A stretch of DNA of 37,801 nt from Collinsella sp. (GTDB lineage Bacteria; Actinomycetota; Coriobacteriia; Coriobacteriales; Coriobacteriaceae), in contig JAHYYP010000015.1 in assembly GCA_019424905.1 (NCBI GenBank), positions 1 through 37,801 of the forward strand, written 5' to 3'. The position numbers and the translations under genes are program-made. Positions 30,756-37,801 of this stretch are shown piece after piece; the first letter of the stretch is position 1; every line of letters begins with the position of its first letter. The notes beneath the pieces were generated by a model. The model was not told the origin of the DNA, searched no databases, and saw only the letters and a list, made by a program, of their open reading frames with translations.

Positions 30756-31229
30756 ATGGATTCCAAAAGACTTGCCGAGATAGCCGATGTGATGGAGGAC
30801 CGCGGCCTTACGCGCGTACGTGTTGAGGAGCCCGATGGCACCGCGGTCGAACTCGAGCGCGCGAGTGCCGCGCAGCCGGTTGCCGTGCCCATGCCTATGC
30901 CGAGCGCCATGGCCGCTCAAGTTGCAGCTCCCACAGTCGCGCCTGCCGCACCGGAGCCCGCCACGCAGACACCTGCCGCCGCGCCGGAGCCCAAGGGCAC
31001 CGAGGTGACTGCTCCCATGGTGGGCGTCTTCTATGCTGCCCCTGCGCCGGGCGACGAGCCGTTTGTGCGCGTGGGCTCCAAGGTCAAGGCCGGCGAGACC
31101 CTCTGCATCATCGAGGCCATGAAGGTTCTCAACGAGGTGACGGCCGAGGCAGACGGTGAGGTGCTCGAGATCTGCGTGGCCGACGGCGACCTCGTGGAGT
31201 TTGGCAGCTGCCTCATGAGGATCGGATAG
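30756..31229 (+). CDS. accB: Biotin carboxyl carrier protein
   Basis: A 157-residue carrier of acetyl-CoA carboxylase. An N-terminal helical domain (1-45) is followed by a flexible Ala/Pro-rich linker at about 46-85 and the biotinyl domain, in which Lys123 of EAMKVLNEV is the biotin site. AGGAG lies just upstream, inside the fabF end. It is the substrate of the divergently encoded BirA. Its stop overlaps the fabZ ribosome site. Confidence 0.95.
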   Translation: MDSKRLAEIADVMEDRGLTRVRVEEPDGTAVELERASAAQPVAVPMPMPSAMAAQVAAPTVAPAAPEPATQTPAAAPEPKGTEVTAPMVGVFYAAPAPGDEPFVRVGSKVKAGETLCIIEAMKVLNEVTAEADGEVLEICVADGDLVEFGSCLMRIG

Positions 31230-31238
31230 GTGATATCC

Positions 31239-31661
31239 ATGAACAAAGAAGAGCTCAAGAAGCTGTTGCCGCATCGCGAGCCGATGCTTTTGCTCGACGA
31301 AGCCGAGCTGGTGGGCGACGAGGCCCACGGCAAGATCACGATTACAGGCGACGAGTACTTTTTGCAGGGACATTTTCCGGGAAACCCGGTCGTTCCCGGC
31401 GTGATTCAGTGCGAGATGCTCGCCCAGAACTGCTGCGTGCTGCTGATGGGCGATGAGGAGGCGCGCGGCGCGACGCCGTTCTACACGAGTCTGGACAAGG
31501 TGCGCTTTAAGCGTCCGGTGCGCCCGGGCGACACGGTGGATCTAGTGTGCTCCATCACGCGTGCGCGCGGGCCGTTCCGCTTTGCGACGGGTACTGCGAG
31601 CGTCAACGGTGAGGTTTGCTGCCGCGCCGATATGTCTTTTGCACTCATGCACGAAAGTTAA
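31239..31661 (+). CDS. fabZ: 3-hydroxyacyl-ACP dehydratase
   Basis: A 140-residue hot-dog fold enzyme that dehydrates 3-hydroxyacyl-ACP. The catalytic pair is His45 in GHFPGNPVVPG and Glu59 in QCEMLAQ, at the expected distance of 14 residues. LLPHREPMLLLDE is the usual N-terminal motif. ATG 31239 is chosen with AGGTGA upstream; GTG 31230 is directly at the accB stop and less likely. Gene order accB-fabZ-accC is common in FabK-type clusters. Confidence 0.95.
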   Translation: MNKEELKKLLPHREPMLLLDEAELVGDEAHGKITITGDEYFLQGHFPGNPVVPGVIQCEMLAQNCCVLLMGDEEARGATPFYTSLDKVRFKRPVRPGDTVDLVCSITRARGPFRFATGTASVNGEVCCRADMSFALMHES

Positions 31662-31671
31662 GGAAGGCTCC

Positions 31672-33015
31672 ATGTTCGACAAAGTGCTCATCGCCAACCG
31701 CGGCGAAGTCGCGGTCCGTGTTATCCGCGCGTGCCGCGATATGGGCATCAAGACCGTCGCCGTTTATTCCACGGCCGATGCGGACGCGCTACACGTGCAA
31801 CTTGCCGACGAGGCGTATTGCATCGGCGGCCCGCGTCTTGCCGAGAGCTACCTCAACGACGATGCCGTGCTCACCTGTGCCGTAAAGTCGGGAGCTAAGG
31901 CAATTCATCCCGGCTATGGCTTCTTTTCCGAGAAGGCGAGCTTCGTGCGCGACTGCGACAAGTTCGGTCTGGCGTTTGTCGGTCCTTCGGCCGAGGTGAT
32001 CGACAGCATGGGCGACAAGGACGCCGCACGCCGAACGGCCGCTGCTGCGGGCGTGCCCATCGTGCCGGGCTGCGATTTGCTCAAAAGCCCCGAGGAAGCA
32101 ACGGCCGAGGCCGAGCGCATCGGCTGCCCCGTGCTTATTAAGGCGCGCGCGGGCGGCGGCGGTCGCGGTATTCGCAAGGTCGAGCGCGTGGAAGATGCGG
32201 CAAAGGCGTTCATCGAGGCGCGTGCCGAGGGTGAGGCCGTTTTTGGCGACGGCGAGTGCTACATGGAGAAGTTCGTTGCGCCGGCGCATCACGTTGAGGT
32301 ACAGATTATGGCCGATAAGCAGGGCCATGTGTTTTCGCTCGGCGAGCGCGAGTGCTCGGTGCAGCGCCGCAACCAAAAGCTGATCGAGGAGAGCCCCGCG
32401 CCGTGCCTCGACGGACGCGATGATATTCGCGCGCGCATGCACAAGGCCGCGCGCGACCTGGCTCGTGCCGTTGGCTATGAGGGCGCTGGCACCATCGAGT
32501 TTTTGTACTCAGATGACGGCAATTTCTACTTTATGGAAATGAACACGCGCTTGCAGGTGGAGCATCCGGTTACGGAGTTTGTGACCGATACCGACCTGGT
32601 TAAGTGGCAGCTGCGCGTGGCTGCCGGCCAGCCTCTGCCCTTTGAGCAGGAGGACGTACCGGTCCGCAACCACGCCATGGAGTGCCGCATCAATGCCGAA
32701 ACGCCGGACTTTCTACCGTCATGTGGAACGGTCACCGCGTTGCGTGTGCCGGGTGGTCCGCGCGTGCGCTGGGATTCCGCCATGTTTACCGGAGCGAAAG
32801 TTCCGCCGTACTACGACTCCATGCTCGGCAAGCTCATCGTGTGCGCGCCCACGCGTGACGGTGCCATTCGCAAGATGCGCTCGGCCCTGGGCGAGCTCGT
32901 GATTGAGGGCGTGAGCGAAAACAGCGAGCTTCAGCTCGACGTGCTGGCAAACGACGAGTTTTTGTCGGGCATGTATCACACCGATCTGATGGGGCATCTC
33001 TATGCTGATGAATAG
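31672..33015 (+). CDS. accC: Biotin carboxylase
   Basis: A 447-residue ATP-grasp enzyme that carboxylates biotin on AccB. FDKVLIANRGEVAVRVIRA, HPGYGFFSE, the glycine-rich ATP loop GGGGRGI, EMNTRLQVEHPVTE and the C-terminal biotin carboxylase domain are all present, so the length is normal. GGAAGG precedes ATG 31672, which is the family start. The end overlaps the accDA start by 14 bases, which points to coupled synthesis of the carboxylase subunits. Confidence 0.96.
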   Translation: MFDKVLIANRGEVAVRVIRACRDMGIKTVAVYSTADADALHVQLADEAYCIGGPRLAESYLNDDAVLTCAVKSGAKAIHPGYGFFSEKASFVRDCDKFGLAFVGPSAEVIDSMGDKDAARRTAAAAGVPIVPGCDLLKSPEEATAEAERIGCPVLIKARAGGGGRGIRKVERVEDAAKAFIEARAEGEAVFGDGECYMEKFVAPAHHVEVQIMADKQGHVFSLGERECSVQRRNQKLIEESPAPCLDGRDDIRARMHKAARDLARAVGYEGAGTIEFLYSDDGNFYFMEMNTRLQVEHPVTEFVTDTDLVKWQLRVAAGQPLPFEQEDVPVRNHAMECRINAETPDFLPSCGTVTALRVPGGPRVRWDSAMFTGAKVPPYYDSMLGKLIVCAPTRDGAIRKMRSALGELVIEGVSENSELQLDVLANDEFLSGMYHTDLMGHLYADE

Positions 33016-34726
33016 AAAAGCGAAGACGGTCAATGTCCTTGAGGGGCCGATAACCGAGTCGTGCGCCGAGTTCCCCGCGCGCCACGTGTTTGTCAAATGC
33101 CCGGAGTGCCGCCGTGTGATCGATGAGGCGCGCCTGCACGACAACCTCGAGGTCTGCCCCCGTTGCGGCAAACACTTTCGCGTGAGCGGTCGCGCGCGCA
33201 TGCGCATGACGGTCGACGAGGGCATGTTTGAGGAATGGGATGCCAATCTGGCGTCGGAGGATTTCCTCTCGTTTCCCGGCTATGCCGATAAGCTTAAGAG
33301 CGTGAGCGAGCGTTCGGGCGAGCGCGATGCCGTTGTGTGCGGCAGGGGCAAAATCTGCGGCTGCGATACCGCGCTCTTCTTTATGGATGCCAACTTTATG
33401 ATGGGCTCAATGGGCTCCGTGGTGGGCGAGAAGATCTGTCATGTCTTTGAGCGCGCGGCCGAGTTGGGGCTGCCGGTCGTTGGCTTTACCGTATCGGGCG
33501 GCGCCCGCATGCAGGAGGGCGTGACCTCGCTCATGCAGATGGCCAAGATTTCTGCGGCGGTTAGGCGCCACAGCGAGGCGGGCGGCCTGTATATCACGGT
33601 GCTCACCGATCCCACGACCGGAGGTGTAACCGCGAGCTTTGCCATGGAGGGCGACATTATCCTGGCCGAGCCCGATGCCCTGACGGCATTTGCCGGCCCG
33701 CGCGTGATCGAGCAGAACATGCACAAGCGTCTGCCCAAGGGATTCCAGCGTTCCGAGTTTTTGCTGGAGCACGGCTTTTGCGATGCCGTTGTTCCGCGTG
33801 GTGAGATTGCGCTCACGGTAGGCGAGCTGCTGGCGCTGCACGAAGGGCACGCGCCTGGTCTGGGGGCTCCGCATGAGATCGTGCATACGGGTCGTCGCGA
33901 CAAAAAGCTGGGACACTTGTTTAAGCGCTCGGCCGCACCAAAAAGCGCGCTCGAGATTGTCAAGCAGACCCGCTCGGCAGATCGCGCCACGGCGGGTGAG
34001 ATGATCTCGCTGGGCCTGGATGGATTTGTGGAGCTGCACGGCGACCGTTACTTTGGCGACGACGCCGCTGTGGTGGCTGGCATTGGCTGGAAAGACGGAC
34101 GCCCCGTAACGGTCATCGCCATCGAGCGCGGCACCACGACCAAAGAGCGCATGCGTCGCAACTTTGGTATGGCACATCCCGAGGGCTACCGCAAAGCACG
34201 TCGCCTTATGCGCCAGGCCGAAAAGTTTGGTCGACCGGTTCTGTGCCTGGTCGATACTTCGGGCGCGTTTTGCGGCATCGGTGCCGAGGAGCGCGGCCAG
34301 GGCGAGGCGATTGCCCAGAATCTCATGGAGATGAGCGGCCTTAAGACGCCGATTGTCTCGGTGGTGACAGGCGAGGGCGGCTCTGGTGGCGCGCTGGCGC
34401 TATCCGTGGCCGACCGCATCCTGATGCTCTCGAGCTCGGCCTATTCGGTCGTGAGCCCCGAGGCCTGTGCGTCGATCCTGTGGAAGGATACCGAGCGCGC
34501 GAATGAGGCCGCCGAGGCGCTTAAGCTCACGGCCCCCGATCTGTTGGCGCTCGGCATCATCGACGGCATCGTTGACGATAGGGGCCTGTCGCATGAGGAG
34601 ATCGCCGGTGCCGTCATGTCCTCGGCATTTGATGCCTTCGATACGCTTGGGCAGCTCGACGACGCGACCCTCACAAACCTCCGCTACGAAAAGTACCGCG
34701 CAATCGGTCGATACCGCACGATGTGA
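33002..34726 (+). CDS. accD: Fused acetyl-CoA carboxyltransferase beta-alpha subunit
   Basis: A 574-residue fusion of AccD and AccA, the carboxyltransferase half of acetyl-CoA carboxylase. The AccD part (about 28-290) has a zinc ribbon with C33, C36, C52 and C55, then MGSMGSVVGEK, SGGARMQEG and AFAGPRVIEQ. The AccA part (about 320-574) has FVELHGDRYFGDD, SGAFCGIGAEERGQ and GEGGSGGALAL. Separate AccD plus AccA would be about 600-620 residues, so the alpha N-terminal helices are shortened. It starts within accC. No terminator separates it from the following PTS gene. It could equally be named accDA. Confidence 0.95.
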   Translation: MLMNRKAKTVNVLEGPITESCAEFPARHVFVKCPECRRVIDEARLHDNLEVCPRCGKHFRVSGRARMRMTVDEGMFEEWDANLASEDFLSFPGYADKLKSVSERSGERDAVVCGRGKICGCDTALFFMDANFMMGSMGSVVGEKICHVFERAAELGLPVVGFTVSGGARMQEGVTSLMQMAKISAAVRRHSEAGGLYITVLTDPTTGGVTASFAMEGDIILAEPDALTAFAGPRVIEQNMHKRLPKGFQRSEFLLEHGFCDAVVPRGEIALTVGELLALHEGHAPGLGAPHEIVHTGRRDKKLGHLFKRSAAPKSALEIVKQTRSADRATAGEMISLGLDGFVELHGDRYFGDDAAVVAGIGWKDGRPVTVIAIERGTTTKERMRRNFGMAHPEGYRKARRLMRQAEKFGRPVLCLVDTSGAFCGIGAEERGQGEAIAQNLMEMSGLKTPIVSVVTGEGGSGGALALSVADRILMLSSSAYSVVSPEACASILWKDTERANEAAEALKLTAPDLLALGIIDGIVDDRGLSHEEIAGAVMSSAFDAFDTLGQLDDATLTNLRYEKYRAIGRYRTM

Positions 34727-34751
34727 CAAAGGGGCAGTCCGCATGTCACAT
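34721..34751. repeat. Inverted repeat at the accDA stop / PTS start
   Basis: ATGTGACA at 34721-34728 and TGTCACAT at 34744-34751 are perfect 8-bp arms around GACAAAGGGGCAGTCC-like sequence. A related hairpin occurs after the PTS gene at 35990-36012. It may be a degenerate dispersed repeat or an operator. Confidence 0.45.
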
Positions 34752-34766
34752 TGGGAAAGGCGTTCC

Positions 34767-35981
34767 ATGTCACAAGTTACTAACACCTCGTTTATAACGA
34801 CGGTTTCATCAAACGCCATGGCCGTGGTGGAATATCTGTCCAAAAGCATGATGTCGGCGCTGCCCTTTATTGTCTGCGCGGCGTTGTTCCGCACCGTCGC
34901 CGTCATTATGGGCGAAGGCATGCTGGGCCTGTGGTCTGCCGATTCCGAAATCTATCGCCTGTTCTACAGTTGGCTCTATAACGCCGGCTACTACTTTTTG
35001 CCCATCTATCTTGGTTGGGCGGCCGCCCGCCAGCTCGGTTGCTCGGAGCAGCTGGGCATGATGCTGGGCGGCGTATTGATTGCGCCCGATCTGCTTAAGC
35101 TCGTCGATGCCGCATCGACGACGGGGGCATCGATGACTTCCGTGTATGGTCTGCTTCCCGCGCCGGTCAACGATTACACGACGACTGTTATCCCGGTCCT
35201 CATCTCGGTGCCCGTGCTATGGCGAGTGGAGTGTTTCTTTTCGCGCGTTATCCCTAAGGCCGTGGCGTTTTCGTTCGTTCCGTTTGCGACCATGCTCGTC
35301 ATGGTTCCGGTTTCCCTGTGCATTACGGCGCCGGCGGGCAGCTATCTGGGCATGCTGTTGGGCCAGCTTATGTTTATGCTTGGCAATTCCGGTGGCATCG
35401 TGTCGCTGCTCACGCTCATGGGGCTTGCCGCGGGCTGGGAGTTCCTAAAGATCGCCGGCGTCAGCAACGTTGTCCTATCGCTTGCCTATGCGCAGTTTAT
35501 GAGTGTGGGAACGGATTCGTGCATCTTGATCGCCGCGACGATGGCAACGTTCGCCGTTTGGGGCATGCCCTTTGGCGCGTCGCTTCGCGTTGCGGATAAG
35601 GACGAGAAGGCGCTCATGCTGGGCTATTCGATCTCGGGTGTTCTTGGCGGCGTAAGCGAGCCGGCGCTGTACGGTTGCGGCTTTAAATATGGCAGGTGCC
35701 TGACGTGCATGGCCATTGGCGGCGCCGTCGGAGGCCTTGTTGCGGCCGTGGGCCACGTTACGGCCTATACCATCGGCATGACGAATGTCCTCATGGTCAT
35801 TGGCTTTGTCACAGGTGGTTTTTCGAACCTGCTGTGGTGCTGCGTTGCCGGCGGCGCAGCATTTGCGGTGTCTGCGGCGCTGAGCTGCTGTTTTGGCGTG
35901 GTGCCGACAAAGATGCAGGCGGCAGAAGACGCAGCTGATTCGCTCGAAACAGTGGCGAGCGCTGCTGAAGCAAGCGCATAA
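34767..35981 (+). CDS. PTS sugar transporter, IIC domain only
   Basis: A 404-residue membrane protein of the glucose/beta-glucoside PTS EIIC family, with about 10 hydrophobic segments. The motif GVLGGVSEPALYGCGFKYGR near residue 290 corresponds to the conserved substrate-site loop (usually ITEPAIYG). There is no IIB phosphorylation-site cysteine domain and no IIA domain, fused or adjacent, so it must borrow them or work differently. ATG 34767 has GGAAAGG 6 nt upstream; ATG 34743 is a fair alternative with eight more residues. It lies 40 bases after accDA without a terminator between. The substrate is unknown. Confidence 0.85.
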   Translation: MSQVTNTSFITTVSSNAMAVVEYLSKSMMSALPFIVCAALFRTVAVIMGEGMLGLWSADSEIYRLFYSWLYNAGYYFLPIYLGWAAARQLGCSEQLGMMLGGVLIAPDLLKLVDAASTTGASMTSVYGLLPAPVNDYTTTVIPVLISVPVLWRVECFFSRVIPKAVAFSFVPFATMLVMVPVSLCITAPAGSYLGMLLGQLMFMLGNSGGIVSLLTLMGLAAGWEFLKIAGVSNVVLSLAYAQFMSVGTDSCILIAATMATFAVWGMPFGASLRVADKDEKALMLGYSISGVLGGVSEPALYGCGFKYGRCLTCMAIGGAVGGLVAAVGHVTAYTIGMTNVLMVIGFVTGGFSNLLWCCVAGGAAFAVSAALSCCFGVVPTKMQAAEDAADSLETVASAAEASA

Positions 35982-35989
35982 ATCTGTGC

Positions 35990-36012
35990 GACAAAAGGAC
36001 GATTCCTTTGTC
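35990..36012. repeat. Small hairpin after the PTS gene
   Basis: GACAAAAGGA pairs with TCCTTTGTC around CGAT. Sequence and position resemble the repeat at 34721-34751, so related hairpins stand on both sides of the IIC gene. Confidence 0.4.
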
Positions 36013-36021
36013 ATATTCCAA

Positions 36022-36053
36022 GGCTGCGGCCCGTGTGGGCTGCGGCCTTTTTG
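36022..36053 (+). terminator. Terminator after the PTS gene
   Basis: GGCTGCGGCCC pairs with GGGCTGCGGCC through 11 bp including two wobbles, with a 4-nt loop, followed by TTTTTG. It is the first strong terminator after fabH, so it may end the whole fab-acc-PTS transcript. Confidence 0.85.
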
Positions 36054-36125
36054 TATCTGGGGGACAAAGTGGCTACACTACAATCCGGTCAAGCAATAGA
36101 TATATAAGTAGTACCGTGGGGGCGG

Positions 36126-37286
36126 ATGCAGATGGTCGAGTGGATTGTTAGGCGCGCACAGGGCGATCGTGCGCGTGTGGGCACGTTAGCGGGCATGGTG
36201 TGTATTGTCGCCAATGTGGCGCTTTGTGCTGCAAAGGGTGCCATTGGTGTGGTTTCGGGATCGGTTTCGATTGTGGCAGATGCCATGAACAACCTGTCCG
36301 ATGCCAGCTCGAATATCGTGAGCGTGCTGGGCTTTAAGCTGGCGAGCAAGCCGGCCGACCCCGAGCATCCTTACGGCCACGGTCGCTACGAGTATCTCTC
36401 GGGTCTGGTCGTGGCGGCACTCGTGCTGCTGATTGGCGTTGAGCTGGTGAAGTCCTCGGTCGAGCGCGTCATCCACCCCGAACCTGTCGAGTTCTCGCTT
36501 GCCCTGGTGGCAGTTCTAGTACTTTCGATGGTTGTAAAGCTCTGGATGGCGGCCCTCAACCAAAAGCTCGGCGATCGCATTGAGTCCGAGACGCTGCATG
36601 CGACCGCGCAGGATTCCAAGAACGATGTTCTTGCCACGGGCGCCGTACTGGCGTGCGCAATTGTTTCGCAGGTGACGGGCATCAACCTTGACGCTTGGGT
36701 CGGCCTTGCCGTTGGTGCCTATATTGGCTGGAGCGGTTTTGAACTCATCCAGGATACGGTGAGCCCGCTTTTGGGCCAGACGCCCGATCCTAAGCTGGTC
36801 AAGCACATTCGAGACAAGATCATGAGCTACCCCGGCGTTTTGGGCGTTCACGATTTGATGGTTCACGACTACGGCCCGGGCAGGAAGTTCGCAAGCGCTC
36901 ACGCCGAGATGGCAGCCGAGGCCAGCCCGCTGAAAAGCCATGACACGCTCGACAATATTGAGCAGGCGTTTAGGAACGAAGACGGCATGATTGTCACGCT
37001 CCATTACGACCCCATCGTGACCGACGATCCCAAGGTGGCGAGCATGCGTTTACGCATTAACGCCATGGCTCAACAGATCGATAGCCGCCTTTCAATTCAC
37101 GATCTGCGCTGTGTGCCGGGCCCTACGCACACCAACGTGATCTTTGACTGCGTGCGACCCTCGGATCTGCAGATGAGTGCCGAAGACTTAAAGCACGCGC
37201 TGGCACAACGGGTCGAATCGGAATATCCCAAGTCGATTGCCAAAATTACGATCGACGAAGACTACGTAGGACATACCCACGAGTAA
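36126..37286 (+). CDS. Cation diffusion facilitator (metal exporter)
   Basis: A 386-residue CDF family protein that exports divalent metal ions in exchange for protons. Six membrane segments occupy about 15-215. Metal-site motifs are ADAMNNLSD near 50, HPYGHGRYEYL near 78-88 and ATAQDSKNDVL near 160, where the Asp residues coordinate the metal. A cytoplasmic C-terminal domain from about 220 has an extra 80-100 residues compared with FieF. The start ATG has GGGGGCGG upstream and the MQM start gives two close Met choices. Zinc, iron and manganese are all possible substrates; metal specificity cannot be read here. Confidence 0.92.
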   Translation: MQMVEWIVRRAQGDRARVGTLAGMVCIVANVALCAAKGAIGVVSGSVSIVADAMNNLSDASSNIVSVLGFKLASKPADPEHPYGHGRYEYLSGLVVAALVLLIGVELVKSSVERVIHPEPVEFSLALVAVLVLSMVVKLWMAALNQKLGDRIESETLHATAQDSKNDVLATGAVLACAIVSQVTGINLDAWVGLAVGAYIGWSGFELIQDTVSPLLGQTPDPKLVKHIRDKIMSYPGVLGVHDLMVHDYGPGRKFASAHAEMAAEASPLKSHDTLDNIEQAFRNEDGMIVTLHYDPIVTDDPKVASMRLRINAMAQQIDSRLSIHDLRCVPGPTHTNVIFDCVRPSDLQMSAEDLKHALAQRVESEYPKSIAKITIDEDYVGHTHE

Positions 37287-37325
37287 GGCTGTGCCGGCAA
37301 AGCAGGTTATGCAGAAGGGGAGAGC

Positions 37326-37801
37326 ATGAAGAAACTGTATCTACTCCGCCACGGTCAGACGGAGTTCAACGTCAAAAAGCTGGTCCAGGGTCGCTGTGAT
37401 TCACCGTTAACCGACCTGGGCCGTAAACAGGCGGGAATGGCAGCCGCATGGCTCAAGAGCCACGACGTTGTCCCCGACAAAGTGGTCTCTTCGCCCTTAG
37501 GCCGAGCCATGGACACAGCTCAGCTCGTCGCATGCGAACTCCTCGGCCCGGACGCAGCAGTCGAGCCCTGCGAAGGCATCATCGAGCGCTGCTACGGCAC
37601 CTTCGAAGAAGGCCCCCACGACGCGCTACCCACCGACGTCTGGGATCCGGGCGAGGATTTGGTCCCCTTCGGAGGAGAAGGAAGCCGCGCGCTGCAAGAA
37701 CGTATGGTAGGCACCCTCACCAATCTCATGGGCTCCGAGGGCATCGAAACCCTCCTAGCAGTAAGCCACGGCAGCGCCAGCCGCCAATTCATCAAGGCTG
37801 C
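37326..37801 (+). CDS. Histidine phosphatase family protein, partial
   Basis: The window ends after 158 codons of this gene, so the C-terminus is missing. LLRHGQTEFN at 5-14 carries the catalytic His of the phosphoglycerate mutase-like superfamily; QGRCDSPLTDLGRKQA, SSPLGRAMDTA and the second-histidine motif VSHGSASRQF follow. It is more likely a small-molecule phosphatase than glycolytic phosphoglycerate mutase. ATG 37326 has GAAGGGGAG just upstream, 39 bases after the CDF stop, so the two may be co-transcribed. From about 37490 codon use shifts to CTA, GTA and C-rich codons, as in the 3' part of the aminotransferase gene. Confidence 0.9.
   Translation, partial: MKKLYLLRHGQTEFNVKKLVQGRCDSPLTDLGRKQAGMAAAWLKSHDVVPDKVVSSPLGRAMDTAQLVACELLGPDAAVEPCEGIIERCYGTFEEGPHDALPTDVWDPGEDLVPFGGEGSRALQERMVGTLTNLMGSEGIETLLAVSHGSASRQFIKA

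Noticed and set aside
36054..36125. TACAAT and TATATAAG as a promoter for the CDF gene
   Set aside because: No -35 box at an acceptable distance was found for either hexamer.

Overview
The window looks like a chromosome segment of a Coriobacteriia member, most likely Collinsella or a close relative. This is inferred from the high-GC, strongly biased coding sequence, the actinobacterial style of RpoB/RpoC and the L10 leader, the FabK-type fatty acid gene cluster and the FeoA-FeoB fusion. I made no database comparison. No tRNA, rRNA, CRISPR array, transposase or prophage gene is visible.

Layout. (1) 1-7674 is a mixed metabolic region: a FeoAB ferrous iron transporter, a SotB-like MFS exporter, a GH13 glycosidase, a DNA-deoxyinosine glycosylase, an uncharacterised protein on the minus strand and a class I aminotransferase. 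(2) 7675-8178 is gene-free. It holds a striking concentric palindrome, a good housekeeping promoter and an L10 (rplJ) leader with an attenuator. (3) 8179-10403 carries rplJ, rplL and galU, each unit with its own terminator. (4) 10404-18664 is rpoB-rpoC; the beta-prime subunit ends in a domain that looks like the alpha-subunit C-terminal domain. (5) 18665-21070 holds an ECF sigma factor and its membrane partner, flanked by inverted copies of a short repeat, then a second palindromic element with the same core as the first. (6) 21071-24483 is an unusual str operon: rpsL-rpsG-fusA-rpsJ, without tuf and without the rest of the S10 cluster. (7) birA (minus) and a complete fatty acid operon diverge from an intergenic region with two copies of an operator-like motif. 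The operon is fabH-acpP-fabK-fabD-fabG-fabF-accB-fabZ-accC-accDA. (8) 34767-37801 has an orphan PTS IIC gene, a CDF cation exporter and a histidine phosphatase cut by the window end.

How the genes work together. Regions 3, 4 and 6 make core transcription and translation machinery. Region 7 is a self-contained type II fatty acid system: BirA attaches biotin to AccB, AccC and the fused AccDA make malonyl-CoA, FabD loads it on AcpP, FabH starts chains and FabF/FabG/FabZ/FabK extend them.

The most interesting signals are these: two non-coding palindromes that share a core but have unrelated, internally complementary arms, each just upstream of a ribosomal-protein promoter; the alpha-CTD-like tail on RpoC; the repeat-bounded sigma/anti-sigma cassette between rpoC and rpsL; and the paired operator motif in front of the fatty acid operon.
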